Source: Emiliania huxleyi CCMP1516
Taxonomy: Eukaryota > Haptophyta > Isochrysidales > Noelaerhabdaceae
NCBI RefSeq assembly: GCF_000372725.1
Contig: NW_005199045.1
Span: forward strand, 378,755 to 442,754
Length of the DNA: 64,000 nt
Reading direction: 5' to 3'
The first letter of the stretch is position 1. Each line of letters opens with the position of its first letter. Shown piece after piece: positions 21,450-32,061 of the stretch. The translations under genes and the position numbers were made by a program. The notes under the pieces were generated by a model. The model did no database searches, was not told where the DNA came from, and saw only the letters and a list, made by a program, of their open reading frames with translations.

Positions 21450-21500
21450 GATGATTATTAATTCATTATTAATTAATTAATAAGTAATTATACTACCCGC
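21450..21500. repeat. ATTA-rich islands in CGC-rich repeat
   Basis: Blocks of ATTAATTAATTAATAAG-type sequence sit abruptly inside CGCCGCCCGC repeats; the pattern recurs at about 21,587-21,620. Confidence 0.7.
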
Positions 21501-21622
21501 CCCCGCGCCGCCCCGCCCTGCGCCGCCCGCTGCCTCGCCGCGCCGCCACCTCGCGCCGCCCGCCGCCGCGCCGCTCCGCCGCCCGAGGATTAATATTTAA
21601 TAATTATTACCCGATTAATAAC

Positions 21623-21658
21623 GTGTGTGTGTTTGTGTGTGTGTGTGTGTGTGTGTTT
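21623..21658. repeat. GT microsatellite
   Basis: (GT)n with one TTTG interruption near each end. Confidence 0.85.
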
Positions 21659-22189
21659 GCCTGATGGCAGGGAAGTCCAAGGCAGCGGCGAGCGGCAGGT
21701 GGCGTCGGCGACGTACTCAGGACACGATGGCGAAGCCCACAGCGCAGGAGCTCGGCAGCAGCGCCCACAGCGGCCCCGCGCCGCGTCGGCGGCGGTCTGA
21801 GCGAGGCAGCCTGTACTCCTCAACCTCCTTGGCACTCCCCCGACGAGCGGCGCGCTATGCGGGCCCGCCGCGGGCGACGCGGGCCGCGAGCCGACGTGCG
21901 TGCCACAGTCATAGGCAGCGCTGGCGAAGCGAGGAGGTCGGCGCAGGCCCCCGGATGCGGTCGCAGCTAGAGAAGCGAGACAGCAGATGCTGTTGGAAGA
22001 GTGGGGAGCAGCCTGCCGTCGAGCGGCGCGCTGCGCAAGCCCGCTGCCGGCGGCCCGATCGGAGAGCGGGTAGTCGTGGTACTATTGAGCGCGCCATCGC
22101 GCTCGAGACGGCCCGCCCTAGCCCCTAGACCCTTCCAGAGAGTTGGCGATGCTGTACAGCATGCCCAGAGCATACCGGACAGGCTCCCG

Positions 22190-22510
22190 TCGAGCGACGA
22201 GCCATGCTGGCTCGCCTCCGGCGGCGAGCTCGAAGACCCGCGCCGAGCTTCGCTGAGCCTGGCGGGCCCGCCCACACGCCCGCGGCCGCCGGCAGGGAAG
22301 GCGAGCTTCCTGGCGTCTTTGCCAAGCGCTCACATGCCAAAAGGCACCTCGCAGCGCGCGAGACGTGACCAAAGCCGCACCCCGCACGTCTCGGCGCCGC
22401 GAGAGCAGCCGGTCGACGTCGGCACCAAGCGCGCGGCCGCCGGGCGCCGCCGAACCGACAGGGGCGCCGTGGCACTAGAGAGCACTCCACCGACATACCG
22501 TTTTTATGGG
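22190..22510 (+). repeat. Dispersed repeat family E, copy 1
   Basis: Shares about 320 bp with 58,118-58,440 in the same orientation (for example the CGACGAGCCATGCTGGCTCG and ATGCCAAAAGGCACCTCGCA blocks). It may derive from a coding sequence, since SDEPCWL...ELEDP is readable in both. Confidence 0.7.
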
Positions 22511-22640
22511 CGGGATGAGACAAGCGCGCCCCCCAGTTCTTCACAACGAACCTGGTGGCAATTGCCACCAGTGACACAGAAATCGAGTCGGCGCCACGCG
22601 TCGCCTCCGCCCCTCCACGCGTCGGTTGCGGCGAACCGTG

Positions 22641-23564
22641 ATGGCGTCGGCCGACCCGTTTTCAGCGGTGCGAGCGCGCCTCGCCGAGCACGGGCAGGCG
22701 CACCTTCTCTCCCCGCCTCCGCCGGCCGCCGCCGCGGAGGATTACCTCAGGCAGCTGCGGGGCCTCGATCTGCCGCGGCTCCGCCGAATGTTTGAGTCGT
22801 CGACGTCGGCGCAGCCGCCCGCTGGCGACATCACGCCTTTCGAGGACATAACCTGCGTCGAAGAGCTGCCCGCTGGCGGCGCCGAGGCACGCTCGGAGGG
22901 TCTTCGGCTGATTGCCGAGGGCAAGGTGGCGGCGCTGCTTCTCGCCGGCGGCTCTGGCACGCGGCTGGGCTCCGCCGCGCCCAAGGGCTGCTACGATATC
23001 GGGATGCCCTCACACAAGTCCCTCTTCCAGTACCACGCCGAGCGGCTGCTCGGTGCGCGGCGGCTTGCGGCGGAGCGATAGATGCCACCTCTTGCGCGGT
23101 GCGGGGAGGAGGGAGGCCGCCGCGCATTCAACTCCGTCCACGTGCGTGAGCGGCCTGCTGTGCGTGCATTCACGGGGGTGGGGGCGGGGCGGCTTAGGCT
23201 CAGCACTCGGGCCGGCGCCTCGAGGAGGTGCACCTCCCGCTGCTGGTGATGACGAGCGAGGCAAACGACGGCGAGACGCGCGCCTTCTTCGCTGAGCGAG
23301 ACCGCTTCGGGCTGCCGCCCGACCAGCTCCACTTTTTCACGCAGGGCATGCTGCCCGCCTTCGACGAGCGTGGGCGGATCCTGCGCTCATCCGCCTCGCA
23401 GCTCGCCCTCTCGCCAAACGGCAACGGCGGCGTCTACCTCTCCCTGCAAGAGGCGGGGCTGCTCGAGGAGATGAGCCGGCGCGGCGTCACGTCCGTCTTC
23501 CAGGCCCCCCATCCATACCCCGCCCCATCTGGTATTGTGCGCGTTCTCCCCCTTTGTTTCCTCT

Positions 23565-23614
<50 letters not shown>

Positions 23615-24779
23615 CCCCCTCCCCAGTTTGGCGTCGACAACGTGCTCTGCCATGTTGCTGACCCGACCTTTGTCGGCTTCTGCTCGCTGCGTGGCGCCGA
23701 CTGCGGCGTCAAGACCATCGCCAAGGCGGCGCCCTCAGTGCTCAGACTGTCGCCCCTCCCGAGCCACGATTGTCCCGTCTCGAAGCAACCGCCGAATTGC
23801 CGCACAGTAGTTTCTTTCGCAGTTGCCAGCCGCAACGAGCAGCCCCCCTTGATGCAGGCGGACCCACACGAGAAGGTTGGCGTGCTGGCCTCGGTGGGCG
23901 GCAAGCCCCACGTCGTGGAGTATTCCGAAATCTCCACCGAGATGGCGGAGGCCACTCGCGAGGCGTCCCGACGCAGCACTGTCGACGGCACATCTCTCTG
24001 CTGACGGAACAACATCGACCCCCTCTCCCTCCCGTTTTCCCGCCCAGGCGCTGTCCGGCTCGGGCACGCGGCTGCTCTACGGCGCCGCACACATCTGCGT
24101 CAACTGGTTCAGCCTCCCGTTTCTGCGCGCCTTCGCCGCCGGCGCCTTGGGCGAGGAGGGGAGCGCGTCGCTGCCGCTGTGCGCTTCTTGCCGCGCGCGC
24201 CCGATATGATGCGTGCCCTCGGCGGTGAGTGGGGCAGCGACCGTCGCCATAGGCACGTTGCTCGTAAGAAGGTCCCCTGCCTCGACCCAGACAAGGGCGG
24301 AGGCAGCGTGCCGCTGCAACCGTCGGAACCAAACGCCATCAAGCTTGAGCTCTTCATTTTTGACACTTTCCCGCACGCCGCCAAGCTAGTGGCGCTGCAG
24401 GTATCTCTTCCCACTTCTACCCTCACCACCAAGAGGGGCTCCGACGAAGCAATTTGCCCTCGTGTCCAGCCCACCCCTCGCTTCGCTCTCGCCGCAGGTG
24501 CCACGCGAGCACGAGTTTGCGCCAGTGAAGAACGCGCCGGGCGCTGCGAGCGATAGCCCCGACACGGCGTGCGCCGCTTTCTCTCGCCTGTGCGTTGACC
24601 GCTTAGTCGCAGCCGGTGGGACGGTCAAGGCGCCGCGACCATGCGTCGCCGCCAATAGCGGCAATGGGTCTCGCCCTCGCCCGCTGCTGGAAATCTCGCC
24701 CCTCGTGTCCTATGCGGGCGAGGGTCTGGAAGAGCGGGTCGCGGGCCGCGAGTTTGAGCTGCCGCAGCATCTGTGCTGA
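22641..24779 (+). CDS. UDP-N-acetylglucosamine pyrophosphorylase-like
   Basis: Predicted nucleotidyltransferase that makes UDP-GlcNAc (or a related UDP-sugar) from UTP and sugar-1-phosphate in the cytosol, supplying chitin, glycan and GPI synthesis. Exons by frame continuity: 22,641-~23,070; ~23,202-23,503; 23,627-23,737; 23,858-~23,980; 24,048-24,178; 24,253-24,400; 24,498-24,779. The uridyl-binding signature LLLAGGSGTRLGSAAPKG is at ~residue 95, followed by LFQYHAERL, LLVMTSEAND, DGNGG-like PNGNGGVYLSL, VADPTFVGFCSLRGADCG and the C-terminal SPLVSYAGEGLE motif. Intron 23,504-23,626 starts with GC, ends with AG and contains a (TC)n tract. The joint after exon 1 and after exon 4 are not fixed. 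Length (~470 aa) fits the UAP family. Confidence 0.9.
23571..23611. repeat. TC microsatellite inside an intron
   Basis: (TC)n in the pyrophosphorylase intron 23,504-23,626, forming an extended polypyrimidine tract before the AG. Confidence 0.9.
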
Positions 24780-25113
24780 CTCGTGACACGTTTGCGCCCG
24801 GGTCGCGACGCCCAATGACGCAATGTGCGCTATGGGCTCTCGGTGTGCCCCGGTGGAGCGTTTTGCGCCGGCGCGGATATTTATATTTGGACTGGACAGG
24901 TCTAAAGTCCCCCGCCCCGGCCTCGCCGAATCTCCCGCCCGGGGCAGGGCCGCGCGCGCGCCCCATACCGCTCCCGGCCAAAAACGGACCCGCGGGCTGT
25001 GGCCGTGGGCGTGGCCCGTGCCGAGAGACAGAGAACACCGGGGACGCGTCAGTAGCGCCGGGTTGGTGCGGGGGGGGGGGCGTCCAGACGCCCAACAGAA
25101 CGCCCGTTCCCTC

Positions 25114-27095
25114 TTACTTCTGTCGCTTGTAGATGCGTGAGAGGAGGGTCGAGAAGATAGTTGGGGGCATGCCCTGCACCTCGGCGATGAGGGCACGCAG
25201 CTGCGCCGCTGTTGCCTCCTCGTACTCATGGAAGGCCTCCTTCACGCCGCACTCGCTAAAGATCTGGCGCACCTTGGCCTCGCAACGAGCGTCGTTGCGC
25301 GCATAGTTGGCCTCGAGGTCCTTCTTCTGCGCCGGCGTCGCCACCGCAAGGCACGTGTTGATCAGCCATGAGCACTTGTTGTCGCGGATGTCGGTGCCCA
25401 CCTTTGGGGGGGGGGGGGGGGGGGCGAGCGAGCGCTCCACACCACAGCGCGCGCGGGCTCCAGCGAGACGCCACGGACGCTAGCGAGAAGCCCCAAGTGG
25501 CGCAGGAAAGGCGGTGGGCAATGCCGAGGCGCGAGAGAGGCGGCCATGGCGTGTTGGGGGCGCTCCTTGCCAATCTTTGCCGGGTCGCCGTAGCAATCGA
25601 GGTAGTCATCTTGCACCTACAGCCAATCGTTTAGGGTTCCAGCTTTGGGTTCCTTTAGATTGGTGTTCCGAGGGGGGGGCGGTGCAGTCCTGCGGTGTGT
25701 GTGCATATTTCGCTGATGGTGTACAGGGAGTGGCGAGAGCCTCAAAGACTACACAGGCGAGTTGCCTGGAAGTACTCGCCCATGAGCACGCAAATCTCGC
25801 GCGCCTGTGGAGGGGGGCGGAGGCAGAGAGATGCATGCGGCGAGCGTCATGGGTCGTCGCCGATCGACTCGATCGCGGCGTGCTCTCGGCTGGCCCTCGC
25901 ACCTTTGCGAATAGGGCGGGGTCACGGTAGCCCGAGAGGAGCATGGCGCAAGCGATCGGCAGGTAGAAGGTGTAGAATGCAGTCTTGTAGACGACGATGT
26001 TGGTGTAGGTTGCCATGCAGAAGCGCGAAAAGTCGACCTGCGCGGAGGGTGCTTTGAGCTCGCAGGGAATCTCGGACGACCCGGCTCTGGCCGCATCCGA
26101 TCTCGCGCCTTGTCCGGGTCTGCGGTGGTGAGGTCGAGGAGCTGACCGACCGCAGTCTGCAGCGTCACCTCGTGGAAGAGCTCCATCAGAGGCACGTACA
26201 GCGGGTCCTCGCGGAAGTGGCGCCGCAGGATCGAGTAGATGTGCATCTCGAGCAGGATGCCTACGGCGCACTTTACGGGCGCCTGCGGTGCGTCCGGGGG
26301 GAAAGGGCCGAATTTTCTCTGGGTCGGTGCCGTCGTTGATCGCGTTCATGCCAATGTCCTCCACCTTGTACCAGCAGACCTGGCCGCGCCGCGTCTCGGA
26401 CGCGTCCATAATGTCGTCCGCGACCAAAAAGTAGGCCTGCAACCACTCGATGCACCAGCCGAGGGCGGCGGCACGCCACTGCTGCTCTGGCGCCGCGTGA
26501 CCTTTGATGGCCTACGGCACGGCGGGCAGGCGCAGAGCCGGTGGCGGCGGTGTGGAGGCGGCGGCGCAGCGGTGGCAAAAGCGGCGCAGGCGGCGGCGGC
26601 GCAGGTGGCGGTGCGGCAACGCACCTCCATCGCCTCGACGACAGTCAGGCCGCGGTTGAGCTTCCCCTTGGGTACGTTGTACTCGACGAGCCGCGCAATG
26701 TGCGACGCCACGCTACTCGGGAGCGGCGGCTGGCACGTCTCCACCTCGGCGACAAGCTCCGCGGTCAGCTCCCTGCACACTGCCAGAAAATCATCGCGCG
26801 CATTGCCAGAACCCTTCCAGCGCGGCAAGCCGTGAGCGCGACCGGCCGGCGCGCTGCGGACGAGGAGGAAGACGGTCGCGGCGGCGACAACAAGCAGCGG
26901 CAGCTATGGGCAATCACGTGTGTCAGATCCGTTCAAGTAGAGGCGGGACGGGGTGGGCATCGTTGCTTCAAGAGGAGTGATCAGGTGCGGCGTCGGCTCA
27001 TCCGAGACACTCATGCCCACGGCGACGCCCGAGCCGAGTGCTGCCACTGCGATGGCGATGCTCTCGCCGACCGAGACCGTCTCCCGCAGCACCAT
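25114..27095 (-). CDS. Farnesyl diphosphate synthase with hydrophobic N-terminal extension
   Basis: Condenses IPP with DMAPP and then GPP to give FPP for sterols, ubiquinone and prenylation. Exons: 27,095-26,967; 26,903-26,625; 26,511-26,331; 26,260-26,109; 26,037-25,903; 25,804-25,766; 25,616-~25,560; 25,401-25,114. First aspartate-rich motif [17 protein letters not shown] and second motif [12 protein letters not shown] are intact; the Tyr-Phe pair just before the first motif fits a C15 product. The C-terminus IYKRQK is typical. Introns after exons 1, 3, 4 and 6 begin with GC. The donor of exon 7 is unresolved. Exon 1 plus the start of exon 2 add ~60 residues ([39 protein letters not shown]), which could anchor or target the enzyme. 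Upstream, a 111-bp gap separates it from the divergent ORF at 27,207. Confidence 0.93.
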
Positions 27096-27206
27096 GGTGG
27101 CCACTGTGGTCGTGAAAATTCTTTTTTCCTTGTAAATTCTTTGCTTCGGTGTTCGGGGAGATGATGATGAGATAGGCGCAACTCATTCGCGCGGTTAGCA
27201 ACTGCC
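27096..27206. promoter_or_regulatory. Putative bidirectional promoter
   Basis: Only 111 bp separate the FPP synthase ATG (-) from the ATG at 27,207 (+). It carries GAAAATTCTTTTTT and TTGTAAATTCTTTG, half-matches to the AATTCTTTC block found upstream of other genes. Confidence 0.45.
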
Positions 27207-27620
27207 ATGTCGGCTGGTCGTGGCTGCCACTCTCGCCTCACTGGCGGCGTACTCCCTCTCTCTCCCAGCTCTCCTGTGTGTGGGCCCGTCCGTGGCGGCT
27301 CGCCGCCGTGCGTGGTTCTGAACAATAGGAGCGGTCCGGGTCCGTCCCGGTGCCGCTTCTTCGCCGACATTTTGCTCAACCTGTTAGTCGACAAAGATCA
27401 AAGTTGTGTGCCCGAGAACCTGCTGCTCGTCTGGGCGGCGGAACTGGCCCCTCGCGCGGCCGAGATGCGATGCGCCGGCACCGGGGCTACGGCGCAAGAC
27501 GAGGGCACCTTTGGCGAGTGGCTCGTCGAGCTGCCGTCCGAGGTGGCTGCGGCTAACGCCCGGCTGCTCAAGCACTACACGCTCCGGCGCGTGGGTCGAG
27601 ATCACTCCCGGCAGCCCTAG
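27207..27620 (+). CDS. Hypothetical protein, 137 aa
   Basis: Starts MSAGRGCHSRLTGG. The second half looks protein-like (FFADILLNLLVDKDQSCV, NLLLVWAAELAPRAAEM, FGEWLVELPSEVAAANARL) and helical; the first half is less so and may be an upstream exon or UTR. No known domain. Placement opposite FPP synthase with a shared promoter region supports expression. Confidence 0.45.
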   Translation: MSAGRGCHSRLTGGVLPLSPSSPVCGPVRGGSPPCVVLNNRSGPGPSRCRFFADILLNLLVDKDQSCVPENLLLVWAAELAPRAAEMRCAGTGATAQDEGTFGEWLVELPSEVAAANARLLKHYTLRRVGRDHSRQP

Positions 27621-27832
27621 CCAGCCCCCGCGCGCTGGCCGCGACCGCGACTGCGGCCCTCACTCGAGCCCGAACTGCCCGTCGGACATATCGGAACCGT
27701 CGGATAATAGCAACTAGAACACCTCAAGTCCCCAGAAACCCCGAGGAATCACACAGTCCCTGTGTGATGCACGCCCTGCGAGCGGGGCGTTGGGCGCGCG
27801 CACGTCCTCGACGTTTGCGCGAAAAGGGCGTC

Positions 27833-28909
27833 ATGACCACCGCCGCCCTCGCGCTCTTCCTGGCTCCAGCGGCGGCTTTACTGCTCTCAATGATACCAGA
27901 TCCAACCGAAACGCCTCCATCGAAGGCTAATCAGGGCAGCACCCGGCCCACCCCGGTTCCTAGGAGCACATCACGGCCAACCCATCCGCGTCCACCGCCG
28001 CCCTCGCCGCTTCCACCACCGCCGCCGCCGCCCTTCCCGCGGCCACCGCCCCCAGCGAGTCCACCTCCTTCACCACCAGAGCCGCCGCAGACACCTCCGC
28101 CGCCGCCCCGTCCACCGCCGCCGCTCGCTCCCCCACCGTTGCGGCCGCCACTCGCACCTCCGCCACCGTCGCCGTCGCCGCCGTCGCCGCCGTCGCCGCC
28201 GTCGCCGCCGTCGCGCCCACCAGCACCGCCAGCACCGCCAGCACCGCCACCCGAGCCTCCATCGCTACCCCCTACTGCTCCCACGTGGCGTGTTGGCAAG
28301 GGCTACTGCCGCGAAGCTGGTCGGACGGCCACAAACACCTTGCAATCTCTACAAGGCTGTCAGTCCCTCTACGCGTGCACCGCGCTTTGCCACACGGACC
28401 CGCGTTGCATCGCTATCGCCTGGGCCGCGTCGCCGCTCAACATCTACAACGGGTGTCGCAAGAAGGGCTTGCCGCGATGCGTCCGGTACATCACCCATTC
28501 GGGACAGCTCGTGGGCGACTCTGACCCGAAAGCGCAGCAGTACACATGCGTCTCCAAGTACCCGCTCTTCCCCTCGCCCCCGGGGCCCGCCGGCGCGCAT
28601 CTGAGCAGGAGTAGCCGCGGCGTGGCCAGCTTGGCGCCAGCTGCGCCCCCTGTAGCGCCGCCGCCACGGCCAGTTGTCCAGGACCTGACGCCTTATGCGC
28701 TTCTGCTCTCAGTCGCAGCACTGTGGTGCGTGCTGGAGAGCGTGAAGGGCGGTGGGCGGATGCACCGGATTTGGAGATTACGTAGAGAGGCCCGCAGGCT
28801 CCGGCGGGAGATCGCGGGGCTGGCAAGCGAAGTGGCGACGAGTCAGGACCAGGGCAGGGGCGGCCGCACCCGCAGCGATCGCGGGCATCGCGGGGCGCAA
28901 CTCTTCTGA
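27833..28909 (+). CDS. Pro-rich, PAN-like membrane glycoprotein
   Basis: 358 aa from the ATG at 27,833; an in-frame upstream start at 27,764 would mask the signal peptide. Order: signal peptide (TTAALALFLAPAAALLLS), a ~125-residue proline-rich stalk of SPPPP/PPSPPSPP type as in algal hydroxyproline-rich wall proteins (pherophorin/extensin-like), a Cys-rich domain at ~155-245 (YCREAG...LQGCQSLYACTALC...DPRCIAIAW...YNGCRKKG...CVRYI...YTCVSK) resembling a PAN/apple fold, then a membrane helix (YALLLSVAALWCVL) and a basic cytoplasmic tail. Likely a type I surface protein involved in wall or scale attachment; the role is inferred. Confidence 0.7.
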   Translation: MTTAALALFLAPAAALLLSMIPDPTETPPSKANQGSTRPTPVPRSTSRPTHPRPPPPSPLPPPPPPPFPRPPPPASPPPSPPEPPQTPPPPPRPPPPLAPPPLRPPLAPPPPSPSPPSPPSPPSPPSRPPAPPAPPAPPPEPPSLPPTAPTWRVGKGYCREAGRTATNTLQSLQGCQSLYACTALCHTDPRCIAIAWAASPLNIYNGCRKKGLPRCVRYITHSGQLVGDSDPKAQQYTCVSKYPLFPSPPGPAGAHLSRSSRGVASLAPAAPPVAPPPRPVVQDLTPYALLLSVAALWCVLESVKGGGRMHRIWRLRREARRLRREIAGLASEVATSQDQGRGGRTRSDRGHRGAQLF

Positions 28910-29548
28910 GGCACAGGAGGAACATGCCGCCATATCCGATCTCTCCCATGACCTCTACGAGCCTCGCCGCGCGCTGCCCAGGGACGCCGCCACACCCTCA
29001 GCGCTCAGCGGGGCAGTGGGGCCAACCACATCCTGTGGCAGTTCGGTTCGGTGTTCGGCTTTATTTGCGCATATATGTGCTAATGTGGCTGCGCGCATTG
29101 CCGCGGCCCCGCGCCGCCGCCCGCGCCGCCGCCCCCGGGCCCCCCGGGCCACCAGCGTGCGGCGAGAGGTAGACTGTGAGGCGGGGAGCAGCCAGCAGGA
29201 GAGCCGGCGGAATGAGCACAACACAATAACGAGTCGTCGTATCTCAACAATTAATATCAAAGAAGAATCTACGCTCCCGGCTCGCTGCCGCAGCAAAGAC
29301 CTCTCGATCTACCGTACTCGATATCTCCCGCGCCTCGCAGTACCGGCACGACGGCAACGGCTACCGTGACCCGTCTCTCTTGGGCGCCGCGAAGACCGTC
29401 GGCTCACACAGAGTCGTATCTGCGTCGGCCGCAGCGCCAATCGCAATGCGCGCGTCCCGCGTCCGCCCGCCGAAAACAGGTGGCCGCGAGAGAGGGGTCG
29501 TGTCCGAGTGCCCGGTCAAGGGGGGGGGGGGGACTGTCGAGGGTCTGG
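28910..29548. other. Intergenic, no gene seen
   Basis: 3' flanks of two convergent genes. It contains a GC-rich tract (29,105-29,150), an ATATATGTGC patch (29,068) and a poly-G run at 29,521-29,533. Confidence 0.5.
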
Positions 29549-32006
29549 CTAGACCGTCTTTGCGCCAGAGGCGGTCAGCCGCTTCCAAAATTCGTGCGTC
29601 TCAGCAATCACCTTGAGCGTGTACTCGCGGCCCACCGCCTTCTCGTCGAGGCCAAACTCGTTTTGCGGCTTGCCGTCGACCGTCTTGTACATGCGCAGCC
29701 ACTCGCGCAACGTCGACACAAAGCCGGGCAGCTCCGCCTCGACGTCGTCGATGTCATTGAGCCGCGGCGCGAGGATGTCGTCCACATTGATCACGATGCA
29801 CTTCCAGTCCGTCTCGCCGTCGTCAATCATCGCAAGGCAGCCGAGGATCTTGACCTATGCGCACACACCGCCTCGAGTATGCGCCGGGAAGTAGCCCGCC
29901 GCTCGTCCCGCGACCACCTTGGTGACGGAGCCCGTCTTCAGAATCTTGGTCCCGATCTCGACGGCATCAATCGGGTCGTTGTCACCAATGTGGCCCGTGT
30001 CGGGCGTCGTGTGCTACGGTGCGGGGATTGAGAGGGCGGTGGCAGTGAGGGCGTCGGCGGCTGTGGCGGGGGTCGGAGCCCCGGCGGGGGCGAAACGGCG
30101 AAACCGACGGCGGAAGTGACGGCAGCGGCGACGGCGGTGGCGGTGGCATGGCGGGGGCAATGGCTCGGCGCCTGCGGGTCCTCCCACGTCTGAGGGAACG
30201 CGCCGTAGTTGAAGAGCATGTCACCTACCGAGGGACGCGTCGCAGACGCATCGCGGACGGGTCCGCCGGAGGGGCGCCAAAGGGGCGGGAATATCGCGCC
30301 GAAGTTGTAGTCTCGCAGCTTGCCGTTCTTGACGTCCTGCCTATGCCGTGCGCCGCGCGAGGTCAGTGGCAGGCCCACGCACCGCCTCTCCTTACTGGCT
30401 GGTGTCGTCTCGCTTGATCGGGTTGAGCACTTCGCCCGTGGCAATCTCGAACTTTGCGCGCGAAAACTTGGGGATCTCGGTGATGAAATGGATGGCGCCT
30501 ACCGGCGGCAGGCCAGGCGTTTTAGAGGACGCGATCCCGACCAATGTATCAGCCTTCGCTTGATCGGGCGACGCCGTCGTTGGCGTACAGTGGAATGTCG
30601 TGCCACGGCGAGATCTGCTTGAGGTGTCCGTGGTCGTTGTAGAAGAAGTTCACGCGGTACTCTAGCGAGCGCGACTGGCCTGTGTCGCGGCGTTCAGCCA
30701 AGGGGCCCGGCTCAGACACTGCTCGGGAGCGGCTCGGGAGCGGCTAGGCCATGCGCTGCGCAGGAAGGGGGCGTCCGCAGGAAGGGGGCGGGGGGCGATG
30801 GGCGGCAGCCGAGAACCGGTCTCCGAGACGGTGATGTTTTCGAGCTTGAACTGGCCGCCGATCCGCCCCATCATCTTCTTGAAGCGGTTGGTGTACGCCT
30901 GTCCCTTTTTGGAGAGCATGCCTACGGCGTGCACGCCGCCGCGGCGTCAGCTCCCACGCGGCGAGCGCCTCCCGCCTCTGAGTGGGAGGGCGGTGCCAGA
31001 CGACGAGTGCGCAAGCGTGTACCAGGCGAGGAAGTCCTCAAAGTTGACGGTCCCCGACTTGGTCGAGTCCATCGCCTACCCGCGGCTGCCGGAGGTGCCA
31101 GCACCCCGGCGTAGACGCCGGCGCCCATGGCGGTGTGGGTGTGGCGTGGCCGTGGAGTAGGGCTCTGCGAATGAGCTGGCGTCTCTCGTGCTTGTTGGCT
31201 GAGTTGGCGGCGCCTTGAAGGCGGAGGCTGCCTCCGACTCGGTCAGCGGCTCGCCGAGCACGTGATGGAGGTTCTTGAGCTCCTCGAGCTCGATCGAGCC
31301 GCGGCTGGTTGAGTCCGCCATGATAAAGACCTGCGGGGCGCGCAGGGAGCGAGGGGTGAGGAGGAGCAAGGGAGGAGCATGCGGGCCGGGCGCTCGACCA
31401 TCTGGAGGTCTCTTCTCGAGCAGCCGCGCTGTACCGGAGCTGAGAGTTGTGCCTGGCACGCAGCTTCCTCGAGCCAGGCGCTCCCCACAACCTCTCTCTC
31501 GCTCTCTCTCTCTCTCCGCGGGCTACGGCACAGACCTGCCGCAGCATTGCCACGTCCTCCGCCGGCACGTCCTCCTGTGGCGAAGTGAGATTGACGCCGC
31601 GAGAGAGCGCCTTGCGCTTCAGCCGCTCAATCTCTGCCAGCAGCGTGCCCACCTGCATCGAGCTCTCGCCATCTGCCCAGGACAGCGACGTCTCGCCGCG
31701 GGCGACGCCATCGCCACCGCTCGGCGGGTCGAAGAAGGAGGCTGTGGAGACTTTCCGATCCACCCCCTCGTCGCTCTTACCCTTGGCGACGGCGCTGAGG
31801 TCGCCGAGCGTGAACGCCTCGCCCGATGGGCCCGCGGCCCGAGGCTGCACCGAGCTATTGCCGCCGCGAGCCGGAAGCTGCGTGCGCAGCGTGACGGTTG
31901 AGTCGCCGTACTGGCGCGCAACGGCAATGTCGATGGGCACGCCCGACAGGGGCTGGCTGCGGGCGCGGCGGAAGGCCTCCTCGATCAACGCGAGCTGCTC
32001 GTTCAT
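29549..32006 (-). CDS. EF-hand/inorganic pyrophosphatase fusion (VSP-like)
   Basis: Ten exons join in frame to ~485 aa: 32,006-31,536; 31,330-31,214; 31,075-30,997; 30,921-30,817; 30,661-30,575; 30,498-30,396; 30,340-30,300; 30,224-30,172; 30,013-29,918; 29,854-29,549. Residues 1-157 are a Ser/Gly-rich region with a short helix. Two EF-hand loops follow: DSTSRGSIELEE and DSTKSGTVNFED (the second ends in Asp). A basic linker (GQAYTNRFKKMMGRIGGQFK) leads to a complete family I soluble PPase: EYRVNFFYNDHGHLKQ, SPWHDIPLYANDG, YGAFPQTWEDP, the catalytic GDNDPIDAVEIG and AMIDDGETDWK. It hydrolyses pyrophosphate; the domain order matches the acidocalcisomal VSP enzymes of trypanosomatids. Five introns begin with GC. 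The promoter-type element is at 32,062-32,098. Similarity is by eye, but frame and motif continuity across nine splices make this strong. Confidence 0.88.
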
Positions 32007-32061
32007 GTTGACTGTGCGAGAGCTCGGCACTTGGGAGACCGCATCGCCCAACTTCGCTCAC

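Larger units (their letters stand above)
20609..22189. other. Low-complexity and repeat stretch, no gene seen
   Basis: It includes alternating blocks of pure C/G repeats and pure A/T (21,400-21,620) and a GT microsatellite (21,623-21,658). Open frames at 20,900-21,450 lack family similarity. Confidence 0.4.

Noticed and set aside
27931-28299. Gly-rich minus-strand ORF
   Set aside because: Complement of the proline-rich stalk of the plus-strand gene.
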